DNA of 64,000 bases from Pseudonocardiaceae bacterium. GTDB taxonomy: Bacteria; Actinomycetota; Actinomycetes; Mycobacteriales; Pseudonocardiaceae. This document shows, one piece after another, positions 21,286 to 30,644 of the stretch. The notes beneath the pieces are model-generated. The model saw nothing but the letters and a program-made list of their open reading frames with translations, was not told the origin of the DNA and did not search any database. Position 1 is the stretch's first letter. Each line of letters opens with the position of its first letter. A program made the position numbers and the translations under genes. Location: assembly GCA_009379845.1 (NCBI GenBank), contig WHSZ01000030.1:1-64000 (forward strand). The letters are read 5' to 3'.

Positions 21286-21693
21286 TCAGCCCAGCTCGTC
21301 GAGCACGGCACCGCAGGCTTGCTCGCAGCGGTAGCAAGCGTTGGCGCACGCCTCGCAGTGCTGATGTGCGTCGGCGTGCAGCTGGCACTCGTCGGCGCAG
21401 CTGCGGCAGATCAGCTGGCAGGCGTGCACCACCGTGCGTACATCGGTGGCGCCATCCCCGGTCAGCCGGGTTAGGATGCGGGCCGTGGCCTCGCAGATAT
21501 CGGCGCAGTCAAGGTCGAGCCGGATACATCTGGCCAGCCCCTGGATATCGCTCTCGGTCAGGCACGCACTGGCGCACGCCTGACAGGCCTGCGCGCAGAC
21601 CATGCATTCCTCGATACAGGTTGTCAGTGCTTCGCTGCTGACCTTGGCCGGCTGAGCTGGGTGTGTTTCCAGCATGCGCATCGCTTGCGTCAT
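21286..21693 (-). CDS. Cys-rich four-helix-bundle (DUF326/Csp-like copper storage) protein
   Basis: CIEECMVCAQACQACASACL..., CRSCADECQLHADAHQHCEACANACYRCEQACG. Confidence 0.85.
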   Translation of the reverse strand: MTQAMRMLETHPAQPAKVSSEALTTCIEECMVCAQACQACASACLTESDIQGLARCIRLDLDCADICEATARILTRLTGDGATDVRTVVHACQLICRSCADECQLHADAHQHCEACANACYRCEQACGAVLDELG

Positions 21694-21808
21694 GGTCGCG
21701 CTCCTTCCGAAAGGACAGTTGAAAGGATGCTGAAAGGATGCTGCCAACGACCTACCCGCCGCTCGGGTGAGTTACGCGGGGCGCGACGGTGGATGCCGGT
21801 GAGGTTGA

Positions 21809-22183
21809 TCAGGTCCGGATGGCCTCGTCGACCGTCTTCCGGATCTCGAACAGCTCCCGCAGGCCGGTGATCTCCAGGGGGCGTAGCACCGGATGCGTGT
21901 CGGTGACCAGGCGGAGCGCTAGGTCCAGTTCGTCGGCCCGGCGGGCGGCCGCCACGAGCGCCGCGAGACCGGCCGAGCCGAGGAAACCGACCTGCGTGAG
22001 CTCGAGTATCACGCGGGTGTTGCCCGCCACCAGATACCCGCGCAGCTGCTCGTCGAACGTGTCCGCGGTGGCCAGATCGACCTCGCCCGCGATGTAGAGC
22101 ACGACCGACCCGGTTTCGGGGTCGTGCTCCGCGGTCACGTCAAGTCGAGCGCCGCCAGCCGGTGTTGCGGTGGGATCGACCAC
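21809..22183 (-). CDS. STAS-domain anti-sigma factor antagonist
   Basis: GSVVLYIAGEVDLATADTFDEQLRGYL...VILELTQVGFLGSAGLAALV; AGGAGA ribosome-binding site before GTG. Confidence 0.85.
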   Translation of the reverse strand: MVDPTATPAGGARLDVTAEHDPETGSVVLYIAGEVDLATADTFDEQLRGYLVAGNTRVILELTQVGFLGSAGLAALVAAARRADELDLALRLVTDTHPVLRPLEITGLRELFEIRKTVDEAIRT

Positions 22184-22419
22184 GAAGACTCTCCTGAAAG
22201 CACACTCGACCTCCGGATTCGGCCTACCTGCCGATCCGCCGTACGTCGCCGGCTGACTGCTTAACCGCTGGGTCACCGTAGCGTGCTCGGCCGATCCTCA
22301 CTAGGCCGGGCCGCCTACGCCGGCCAGCCGATCGGGTCGCGTGCGTGTAGTGGCTGGCCCGCCGGGGTACGCAGCGGGGCAGCGAGCAATCGGGTAGCAC
22401 GGGTGGAATGGAGTAGGTC

Positions 22420-23001
22420 ATGCGCGACCTCACGGCGGACCCGCAACGCGCCGAGGGGCCACCTGTGGTGTGGGAAGGCTCGGCGAACGCGCGTGCTGTA
22501 GTCGTCCTGGACCCCTCGGGGGCGGCGAAGCACGACGAGCTGCCGGCGACCTGGCGATCGCTGGCCGAGCGCCAGCAGGTGGTGTGGTGCCGGACGCCGG
22601 CGAGCGGCTCGCTTGCCGATGCCGACGAGGTGCTCGGCAGGCTTACCGCTCGCGATGCCGTGGTGGACGTGGTGGCGAGCGGACCGATCGCGGAGAACGC
22701 GATGGCGCTCGTCGGCCAGCACCGCGGTCACGTGCGGTCCCTGCTGCTGGTGGATCCCGGCGCGGAGCACGAGCACGTCTCCTCGGCCGGGGCGCGCAGC
22801 GCGGACGCGGCCTGGACGCGCCGGGTCAGCCGGCGCTGGGAGGACCTGGACGCGGACGGCGTTCGGGTCCGCGTGGTCGCACACAGCGAGCCGACCGAGC
22901 GGGACCGGATCGAGCCACCGCTGCCGCTCGGCCATCCGGACGTGGTGAGCGCGGTCGCGGATGCGCTGGAGGCGTTGGAGAGTGATCCGCTCGCGCGTTG
23001 A
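22420..23001 (+). CDS. Conserved hypothetical, alpha/beta-hydrolase-like
   Basis: 193-aa ORF with codon usage like its neighbours; weak fold resemblance only. Confidence 0.5.
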   Translation: MRDLTADPQRAEGPPVVWEGSANARAVVVLDPSGAAKHDELPATWRSLAERQQVVWCRTPASGSLADADEVLGRLTARDAVVDVVASGPIAENAMALVGQHRGHVRSLLLVDPGAEHEHVSSAGARSADAAWTRRVSRRWEDLDADGVRVRVVAHSEPTERDRIEPPLPLGHPDVVSAVADALEALESDPLAR

Positions 23002-23030
23002 CGGCGCGAGCACTGGCGAAGGGAGCGCCG

Positions 23031-23192
23031 ATGAGGGCCGTCGTCTGGCACGGACCCGGAAAGATCGACTTCGAGGAGGTGCCGGATTCGCGCGTTCGCG
23101 ACGAGTTCGCCGCAGAACGTGCCGAAGCGGGCGAGGCGTTCGGCAACCGAGAACCAGGGTGGATCAAGGTCGCCCTCGAGCCGGCGGCGTGA
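23031..23192 (+). pseudogene. Remnant of a zinc-dependent alcohol dehydrogenase (N-terminus fused to C-terminus)
   Basis: [22 protein letters not shown] (ADH N-terminus) followed directly by [23 protein letters not shown] (ADH-like C-terminus). Confidence 0.55.
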
Positions 23193-23200
23193 GAACCGCG

Positions 23201-24793
23201 ATGACCGAGGTCAAATCACCCCTCCGGCAGCCCGTCCCGGCTCCCGTCTACCGGCGCGGTCCACGCGGCAGCGCACTGCTGAGGTACCTCGCCACCACCG
23301 ACCACAAGCAGATCGGTGTGCTGTACCTGGTCACCTCGTTCGCCTTCTTCATGGTCGGCGGGGCGATGGCGCTGCTGATGCGCACCGAGCTCGGCTATCC
23401 CGGCTTGCAGTTCCTCTCCCAGGAGCAGTACAACCAGCTGTTCACCATGCACGGCACGATCATGCTGCTGCTGTACGCGACGCCGAACGTGTTCGGCTTC
23501 GCGAACTTCGTGCTGCCGCTGCAGATCGGCTCGCCGGATGTGGCTTTTCCGCGGCTGAACGCGTTCTCCTACTGGCTGTTCCTGTTCGGCGGCAGCATCT
23601 TGCTGCTCGGCTTCATCACCCCGGGCGGCGCCGCGGACTTCGGCTGGTTCGGCTACGCGCCGCTGCACGGGGCGATCGCCAGCCCCGGTGTCGGCGGCGA
23701 CCTGTGGGCGGTCGGGCTGATCGTCAGCGGGCTCGGCACGATCCTCGCCGCGGTCAACATGATCACCACGATCGCCTGCCTGCGCGGCCCCGGTATGACC
23801 ATGTGGCGGATGCCGATCTTCACCTGGAATATCCTGTTCACCAGCGTCCTGGTGCTCGCCGCGTTCCCGGTGCTGACCGCCGCGCTGTTCGGCTACAAGG
23901 CACTGGTGTGGGCGACCGCGGCGATCACCGGATTGTCGTTCTCGGTGTGGGCGCACCATATGTTCGCCACCGGTGCGGTGCTGCTGCCGTTCTTCTCGCT
24001 ACTGTCCTTCCTGATCGCGGTGCCGACCGGGATCAAGTTCTTCAACTGGATAGGCACGATGTGGAAGGGGCAGCTGACGTTCGAAACGCCGATGCTGTTT
24101 TCCGTGGGGTTCCTGGTGACGTTCCTGTTCGGCGGGCTGTCCGGAGTGCTGCTCGCCGCCCCGGTCATCGATTTCCACACCACGGATACCTACTTCGTGG
24201 TGGCGCATTTCCACTACGTGCTGTTCGGCACGATCGTGTTCGCCACGTTCGCCGGGATCTACTTCTGGTTCCCGAAGATCACCGGCCGGATGATGGACGA
24301 GCCGCTAGGCAAGCTGCACTTCTGGGTCACCTTCATCGGGTTTCACACCACGTTCCTTGTGCATCACTGGCTCGGCAACGAGGGCATGCCGCGCCGCTAC
24401 GCCGACTACCTGGCCAGCGACGGGTTCACAGCCCTGAACGTGATCTCCACGATCGGCGCGTACCTGCTCGGCATCTCGATGCTGCCGTTCTTGTGGAACA
24501 TCTTCCGTAGCTACAAGTACGGGCGCCCGGTGGACGTGGACGATCCTTGGGGGCACGGGAACTCGCTGGAATGGGCGACGAGTACCCCACCACCCCGGCA
24601 CAACTTCACCGAACTACCAAGGATCCGGTCGGAACGCCCGGCCTTCGAGTTGCACTACCCGCACATGGTGGAGCGGATACACGCCGAGGCACACGTCACC
24701 AAGGGGCAACGCAGCCGGAAGCCGCCCGCACCGTCCGAAGAGATGGCCGCGGCGACAACCCAACACGAGGTGCGGGACCCGAGGGAGAAATAG
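23201..24793 (+). CDS. ctaD: Cytochrome c oxidase subunit I paralogue with in-frame deletion of the HPEVY region
   Basis: Near-identical to the second copy at 60868-62652 except for 59 missing residues including [13 protein letters not shown]. Confidence 0.85.
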   Translation: MTEVKSPLRQPVPAPVYRRGPRGSALLRYLATTDHKQIGVLYLVTSFAFFMVGGAMALLMRTELGYPGLQFLSQEQYNQLFTMHGTIMLLLYATPNVFGFANFVLPLQIGSPDVAFPRLNAFSYWLFLFGGSILLLGFITPGGAADFGWFGYAPLHGAIASPGVGGDLWAVGLIVSGLGTILAAVNMITTIACLRGPGMTMWRMPIFTWNILFTSVLVLAAFPVLTAALFGYKALVWATAAITGLSFSVWAHHMFATGAVLLPFFSLLSFLIAVPTGIKFFNWIGTMWKGQLTFETPMLFSVGFLVTFLFGGLSGVLLAAPVIDFHTTDTYFVVAHFHYVLFGTIVFATFAGIYFWFPKITGRMMDEPLGKLHFWVTFIGFHTTFLVHHWLGNEGMPRRYADYLASDGFTALNVISTIGAYLLGISMLPFLWNIFRSYKYGRPVDVDDPWGHGNSLEWATSTPPPRHNFTELPRIRSERPAFELHYPHMVERIHAEAHVTKGQRSRKPPAPSEEMAAATTQHEVRDPREK

Positions 24794-24794
24794 G

Positions 24795-25448
24795 TCAGGC
24801 GCGCGTGCGCGTCAGGTACTTCCGCACCTCCTCGTCGGAGACCTGGGCGAAGTCCCGGTACCACTCGCCGACCGCGCGGAAGCGGTCCGGTTCCAGCAGG
24901 CAGTGCACCTCGTCCGCCTCCGTCAACCGCGCGATCGCGGACGGCGCACCCACCGGCGCGGCAACCACCACCCGTGCGGCTTCCGCGGCACGCAGCGAGC
25001 GCACCGCGACCGCGGCGGTCACCCCGGTGGCCAGCCCGTCGTCGATCACCAGCACGTCCCGGCCGCGCACCGCGGGCGGCGAATCCTCGCCCCGGTAGGC
25101 GAGCATCCGGCGCCCGGCCTCCTGCCGTTCCCGTTCGTGCGTGGAGCGTAGATCCTGTTGGCTGAGGCCGAGCGCGGTGAGCGACGCGTTGTCGTAGAGA
25201 TAGACACCGTCCGCGGTGACCGCGCCGAGCCCGAACTCGGGCTGGCCCGGCGCGCCGATCTTGCGAACCACCAGCACATCCAGCGGCGCGCGCAACTCGT
25301 CGGCGACCCCGGCAGCTACCGGAACCCCGCCCCTCGCCAGGCCGAGCACGACCGGCTCGGCCCAGTCCCGCTCGCCAAGCGACTCGCCGAGCAAGTGGCC
25401 TGCCTCGTCGCGGTCGGTAAAACGCCCCAGTCGTAGCAGTCGACCCAT
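24795..25448 (-). CDS. Phosphoribosyltransferase family protein
   Basis: VLGLARGGVPVAAGVAD, VLVVRKIGAPGQPEFGLGAV, DVLVIDDGLATGVTAAVA (PRPP loop). Confidence 0.88.
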   Translation of the reverse strand: MGRLLRLGRFTDRDEAGHLLGESLGERDWAEPVVLGLARGGVPVAAGVADELRAPLDVLVVRKIGAPGQPEFGLGAVTADGVYLYDNASLTALGLSQQDLRSTHERERQEAGRRMLAYRGEDSPPAVRGRDVLVIDDGLATGVTAAVAVRSLRAAEAARVVVAAPVGAPSAIARLTEADEVHCLLEPDRFRAVGEWYRDFAQVSDEEVRKYLTRTRA

Positions 25449-25779
25449 CGCTCACCTCACTGTCGACCTGTCCGAGCACCCTCAGCGCGGCATTCGGTAC
25501 GTACATGGCTTACGGTTCTACTAACAGCCTGCTCTGTGAAGGCGATACCCGTCAGCGTGACCTGTTAGTCACGGGGATCCGAACTGGGGCCGGTGATCAC
25601 ATCACGATCGGGTCTCGTCGAGTCGCACCTGCCGGTTGGTGTTTTGCTACAGAGCGGGCGAAATACGGTGAATGAAACGCGGCTAGTGTGGCAACCCTGG
25701 TCAGACCAGATGCATTGACCAGCATTTGCCGTGACTGGTCGGATAGACGTGCACCGGGTGCGCGTTCAGGAGGAGGCTG

Positions 25780-27270
25780 GTGCAGGGACTTCCCGCCGTG
25801 CCAGGGGCTCGATTCGCCATCGTGTCCACCGACGGCGCGGGCAACGGCGGGACCGAGTGGGCCGATCGCATCGTGCTTGACGACGGCCGGCTGGCCGTGG
25901 TGCTCGGCAGGTTGCCAAGCACCTCGCCACCCGAACGCCGGGCGTTGCTGGCAGAGCGACTGCGGGGTGCGGTTGCCACGTCGGTGCTGCGGGCGTACGA
26001 GCGTGCCGTCGATGTGCTCGCTGACCTGCATCGATTTACCCGCCACGAGAGCGACCTGCGGGGCGCGACGTTGTGCGTCACGCTGCTCGACCCCGGCGCC
26101 GGCAGGCTGGACTGCGTGACGGCGGGGCGGCCGGGGCCGTGGATTGTCGACGGGACGGGCGGGATGTGCCAGCTGCTCGGCACCCGCGGCGGGCCGCTCG
26201 GCGCGGAAAACGACAACGGCGTGGTGGAAAGCGCCGGTGGTGCGCACCGGCTGGCCGCCGGGGAGACCGTCGTACTGTACGGCGCGGATTCCACGGATAC
26301 CGCGATGGCGTTGGCCGACCTGGTACGCAGCCGTTCGGCAAGCGCTCCGGATGGTCCGGCGGATCTGGACGCACTCTGCGCCGACCTGGACGCGGTGTTC
26401 AACAAGTCCGCGTCGGACGGGGACCGGCGCACGGCGACGCTGCTCGCGTTCACCCGGGTACCGCGCGTCGGCGACGCGTTGGATCTCGAATTGCCCGCGG
26501 ACCCCGCCCAGCTCCCCAGAATCCGCCAGGATTTCGCGCAGTGGCTGCATTCCGTCGGCTGCCCTGCCGGTCCGGCCGACCGGCTGGTGCTGGCCTTGAA
26601 CGAGGCGGTCACCAACGCGGTTGAGCACGCGTACTCCGGGCTACCGGCCGACACCGTGCGCGTGGTCGGGGAGGTCGAGCAGGACCGGTCGATCCGGGTG
26701 ACGGTCAGCGATCACGGCCGCTGGCAGGTACCAGGTGCCGAGGAGCCGTTCCGCGGGCGGGGACTGCTGATGATGCAGGAAAGCGTGGACCGGATGACCA
26801 TCGAGCGCGTCAGCGGTGGGACGACGGTGCGTCTCTGGGTCCGCCCGCACGGGGTGGACACCGAGGCGCGCAGCGCGGAGCCCTCGCCGGCGACCGACAG
26901 CTACACGCTGGACGTGCGGGTGGACGGCGACTTGGCGACCGTGGTAGTGCGCGGCGACGTGCCCGAGTGGGCGGCGGCCAGCCTGCGCCGCGGGCTACTC
27001 ACCGCGTCACGGGGTGCTGCGCTGAGGTTGGTGGTGGACCTGTCCGGGACGGGTTCGGAGGTCGCCGGGGCGGTGCGCGCGCTGTTCGACGTGGCGGCCG
27101 CCGCGGAAGGAACCGGGGAGCGGCTGATCGTATTCGCGCCGCACGGCAGCCACGTGCGAGAACTCGCGGAGATGTCTAGTCTGCACCAGGTCGTCGAGTT
27201 CACCGATGGATCCCCGTCCAGGGGCGCCACCGCTTCGGTGAAGGAACCCGCGTACGAAAAGGGAGTATGA
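25780..27270 (+). CDS. Three-domain partner-switching protein: SpoIIE/PP2C-like - HATPase (RsbW-like) - STAS-like
   Basis: LVLALNEAVTNAVEHAYSG...VSDHGRW...RGRGLLMMQESVDRM (HATPase) flanked by PP2C-like and STAS-like regions; AGGAGG ribosome-binding site. Confidence 0.75.
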   Translation: MQGLPAVPGARFAIVSTDGAGNGGTEWADRIVLDDGRLAVVLGRLPSTSPPERRALLAERLRGAVATSVLRAYERAVDVLADLHRFTRHESDLRGATLCVTLLDPGAGRLDCVTAGRPGPWIVDGTGGMCQLLGTRGGPLGAENDNGVVESAGGAHRLAAGETVVLYGADSTDTAMALADLVRSRSASAPDGPADLDALCADLDAVFNKSASDGDRRTATLLAFTRVPRVGDALDLELPADPAQLPRIRQDFAQWLHSVGCPAGPADRLVLALNEAVTNAVEHAYSGLPADTVRVVGEVEQDRSIRVTVSDHGRWQVPGAEEPFRGRGLLMMQESVDRMTIERVSGGTTVRLWVRPHGVDTEARSAEPSPATDSYTLDVRVDGDLATVVVRGDVPEWAAASLRRGLLTASRGAALRLVVDLSGTGSEVAGAVRALFDVAAAAEGTGERLIVFAPHGSHVRELAEMSSLHQVVEFTDGSPSRGATASVKEPAYEKGV

Positions 27271-28475
27271 GGATCACGACGAGCTGGGCGCCGGTCCCGG
27301 AAGGCTCGCATTTCCCCGTGCACAACCTGCCGTACGGCGTATTCCAGCCCGCCGAAGGTCCGGCGCGGGTCGGCGTGGCTATCGGGGAGCACGTGCTGGA
27401 TCTGGCCGGCGCGCTGGACGATCCGGCATTTGCCCGGCCGAGCCTGAACATGTTCATGGCGCAGGGCCCGAGGCGGTGGCGAGAGGTACGCGACCGGATC
27501 ACCGAGCTGATCACCGACGAGGCCTATCGCCAGCGCATCGAGCCGGTGCTGCATCCCGTCGACGGCGTCCGGATGCTGCTGCCGTTCGAGGTCGCCGACT
27601 ACGTGGACTTCTACGCCTCGCTGCATCATGCGACCAACGTCGGGCGGATCTTCCGGCCGAATTCGGAACCGCTGACGCCGAACTGGAAGCACCTGCCGAT
27701 CGGCTATCACGGGCGGGCCGGGACCGTGGTGGCCTCCGGCACGCCGATCACCCGCCCTTCCGGGCAGCGAAGGCCGCCGCAGGCCGGCGGCACGCCGGTC
27801 TTCGGGCCATCGCAGCGCCTGGACATCGAGGCGGAGGTCGGTTTCGTGATCGGCACCGGCTCCGAGCTCGGCCAGCCGGTACGGGTCGACGAATTCGCCC
27901 AGCACGTGTTCGGGGTGTGCCTGGTGAACGACTGATCCGCGCGGGACATCCAGTCCTGGGAAACCGTGCCACTCGGGCCCTTTCTGGGTAAGTCGTTCGC
28001 CACCTCGATTTCCCCGTGGATCGTGCCGCTCGACGCGCTGCGGGGGGCCTGGCTGCCGCCACCTGAGCGGGACGTGCCGCCGCTGCCGTACCTGCGCGAC
28101 GACGAGCTGGAGTGCGGGCTCGACCTGGCGATCCAGGTGCGGCTGAACGGCCAGCTGATATCCGAACCGCCGTTCTCGTCGATGTACTGGACTGCCGCGC
28201 AGCAGCTGGCCCATTTGACGGTCAACGGCGCATCGCTGCGCACCGGGGATCTGTTCGCATCCGGCACGGTGTCCGGGCCGGAGCCGGCACAGCGTGGCTC
28301 CCTGCTCGAGCTGTCCTGGAACGGCCAGGAGCCGCTGGAGGTCCCCGGTAGCGGCAGCCGCTCGTTCCTCGAGGACGGTGACGAGGTCGAGATCAGTGCG
28401 ACCGCGCCGGGGTTCGGGGGTGAGCGGATCGGGTTCGGCGCGGTGACCGGCCGGATCCTGCCCGCGGTCAACTGA
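27267..28475 (+). pseudogene. Fumarylacetoacetase with internal TGA
   Basis: ORFs 27267-27935 and 27966-28475 are in the same frame, separated only by TGA at 27933-27935: ...GVCLVND[TGA]SARDIQSWETVPLGPFLGKSFATSISPW. Confidence 0.85.
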
Positions 28476-28508
28476 TCCGCGTCCCGGTCCGGACATTCCC
28501 GCCGCGGG

Positions 28509-29069
28509 CTACCGGGCGATGCGGGCTACCGGCCGACGCGGCGCGGGTGCTCGAAGTTCAACGACAAGCGGGGTGCCCGTGGCGAACCAGGATCGGACGA
28601 GCTCCACGATCTTCGTTCGGGTCGGGCGGCCGTTGCGGTGCATCGCGCACATCAGGTAATCAAACGGGCTGATCGTCTCGCAGTACGCCTTCCGTGCCCG
28701 GTCGCGTTCGGCCGAGTCACGCAACTCGCGCACCGTCCCGGCCATCGATCCGCCGCGAAGCCGAAGCCGGACGGCCGGGTTCGCCCGCACGTTCTTCACC
28801 CAGGCCGCGTCGGCACCGCCGATCGACACGAGATAGGCCTCGTTGCCCGAGCGGATGACCCGAACGCACTTTCGCCGTGCCTTGCCGCTTTTCCTGCCAG
28901 TCGTGGTGAGCACCCCGAACGCACCCGGTGGACGGACGAGGAAGAAAGGAAGCTTCAGCGCCGAGAGCACCCGCGCACCTCCCAGCGAACGCACGAACGG
29001 ATTCCAGCGTGCGGTCTCAGCGCGATACCGTCCGCCGCCCGGCGCCTGCTCATCTCCCGCACCGCTCAT
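28509..29069 (-). CDS. Nitroreductase/deazaflavin-dependent (DDN-like) family protein
   Basis: GVLTTTGRKSGKARRKCVRVIRSGNEAYLVSIGGADAAWVKNVRANPAVRLRLRGG. Confidence 0.8.
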   Translation of the reverse strand: MSGAGDEQAPGGGRYRAETARWNPFVRSLGGARVLSALKLPFFLVRPPGAFGVLTTTGRKSGKARRKCVRVIRSGNEAYLVSIGGADAAWVKNVRANPAVRLRLRGGSMAGTVRELRDSAERDRARKAYCETISPFDYLMCAMHRNGRPTRTKIVELVRSWFATGTPLVVELRAPAPRRPVARIAR

Positions 29070-29251
29070 GGTCACTCCACGGAGCTCGAAACGTAACACA
29101 GTTATTCCCGCGACCTCAACGGTATAACGTCGTTATGCCTGCTGGCAAGGCCGAGCCGGAGCGGCGCGATCAGCCAGCACTGCGCCGAAGCCGCCAACCG
29201 TGTTGTATTGGTGGGGCGAAGTTCCAACAGACTCATCCGGGGGTGGAGGAC

Positions 29252-30640
29252 ATGCCAGACGAAGACGTCGACATCGTGGTGATCGGGATGGGGCCGGGCG
29301 GTGAGGACGTGGCCGCGCGGCTCGCTCACGCCGGGCTGGATGTCGTCGGTGTCGAGGCCCGCCTTGTCGGTGGGGAATGCCCGTACTACGCGTGCGTCCC
29401 GACCAAGATGATGGTGCGCGCTGCCGACGCGCTGGCCGAGGCCGGCCGGGTGAACACGCTGGCCGGCTCCGCCGAGGTATGGTCGGACTTCACGCCGGTG
29501 GCCACCCGGATCCGGGACGAGGCCACCACGAACTGGGACGACCAGGTTGCGGTGGAACGGTTCGAGAACTCCGGCGGCCGGTTCGTCCGTGGCCGCGCGA
29601 GGATCACCGCGCCCGGCGAGGTAACAGTGTCCACAGCGGACGGTGATCGGGTGTACGGCGCGGCGCGGGGCATCGTGCTCAACCCCGGCACCGAGCCCGC
29701 GGTGCCGCCGATCGAAGGGCTCACGGACACTCCATATTGGACGAATCGGGACGCGGTCGCCGCCGACCGCGTGCCGGAATCGGTGATCGTGCTCGGCAGC
29801 GGTCCGGTTGGCTGCGAGTTCGCCCAGGTGTTCGCCCGGTTCGGGGCCGAGGTGACCGTGGTGGAGGCGCTACCGCGGTTGATGCCAGGGGAGGAGCCGG
29901 AAACAAGCGAGCTGATGGCCGAGGTGTTCGCTGGAGAGAAGATCGCGGTACGCACCGGCGCCGCCGCCACCAGGGTCGGGCACACGTCCGGGCGGTTCAC
30001 CCTCGAGCTGGACGGTGGTTCGACGGTGAGCGCGGAGCGGCTGCTGGTCGCCACCGGCCGGCGGACCGATCTGGCCGCGCTCGGCGTCGGCAAGGTCGGG
30101 ATCGACGAATCGGCGCGCGCCATTCCGGTGAACGAGCGGATGCGCGCGGCGCACGGAGTTTGGGCGATCGGTGACGCGGTCGGCAAGGGCGCCTTCACGC
30201 ACGTTTCGGTGTATCAGGCTGGCATCGCGGCCGCCGCCATCCTCGCGGAAAACGGCCTCGGCGATGACACCGAACCAGCGGACTATCGCGCGGTACCGCG
30301 GGTGACGTTCACGGATCCGGAGGTCGGCGCCGTCGGCCTGACCGAGGCGCAGGCGCGCGAGCAGGGATTGTCCGTGCGCACCGGGATCGCCCAGGTGCCG
30401 AGTACCGCGCGCGGCTGGATTCACCAGGCGGGCAACGAAGGGTTCGTCAAACTGGTGGAGGATGCCGATCGCGGTGTGCTGGTTGGCGCGACCGCGGCGG
30501 GACCGTCCGGCGGCGAGGTGCTCGGCGCGTTGGCCGTCGCGGTGCACGGTGAAGTGCCCATCGCCCGGCTGCGCGGGATGATCTACGCGTACCCGACGTT
30601 CCACCGGGGGATCGAAGACGCGTTGCGCGGTCTGGGCTGA
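29252..30640 (+). CDS. Pyridine nucleotide-disulfide oxidoreductase (Lpd/mercuric-reductase-like)
   Basis: VVIGMGPGGEDVAARLAHAG, GGECPYYACVPTK redox pair, VIVLGSGPVGCEFAQ, C-terminal dimerisation region. Confidence 0.88.
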   Translation: MPDEDVDIVVIGMGPGGEDVAARLAHAGLDVVGVEARLVGGECPYYACVPTKMMVRAADALAEAGRVNTLAGSAEVWSDFTPVATRIRDEATTNWDDQVAVERFENSGGRFVRGRARITAPGEVTVSTADGDRVYGAARGIVLNPGTEPAVPPIEGLTDTPYWTNRDAVAADRVPESVIVLGSGPVGCEFAQVFARFGAEVTVVEALPRLMPGEEPETSELMAEVFAGEKIAVRTGAAATRVGHTSGRFTLELDGGSTVSAERLLVATGRRTDLAALGVGKVGIDESARAIPVNERMRAAHGVWAIGDAVGKGAFTHVSVYQAGIAAAAILAENGLGDDTEPADYRAVPRVTFTDPEVGAVGLTEAQAREQGLSVRTGIAQVPSTARGWIHQAGNEGFVKLVEDADRGVLVGATAAGPSGGEVLGALAVAVHGEVPIARLRGMIYAYPTFHRGIEDALRGLG

Positions 30641-30644
30641 GCTC

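Noticed and set aside
25553-25574. CGTGAC-CTGTTA-GTCACG inverted repeat as operator
   Set aside because: Only a 6-bp arm; too common by chance in this composition to claim a function.
27933-27935. TGA in fumarylacetoacetase as a second selenocysteine site
   Set aside because: Homologues have Trp here, not Cys, and no SECIS-like GGUCU hairpin is seen at the required spacing.
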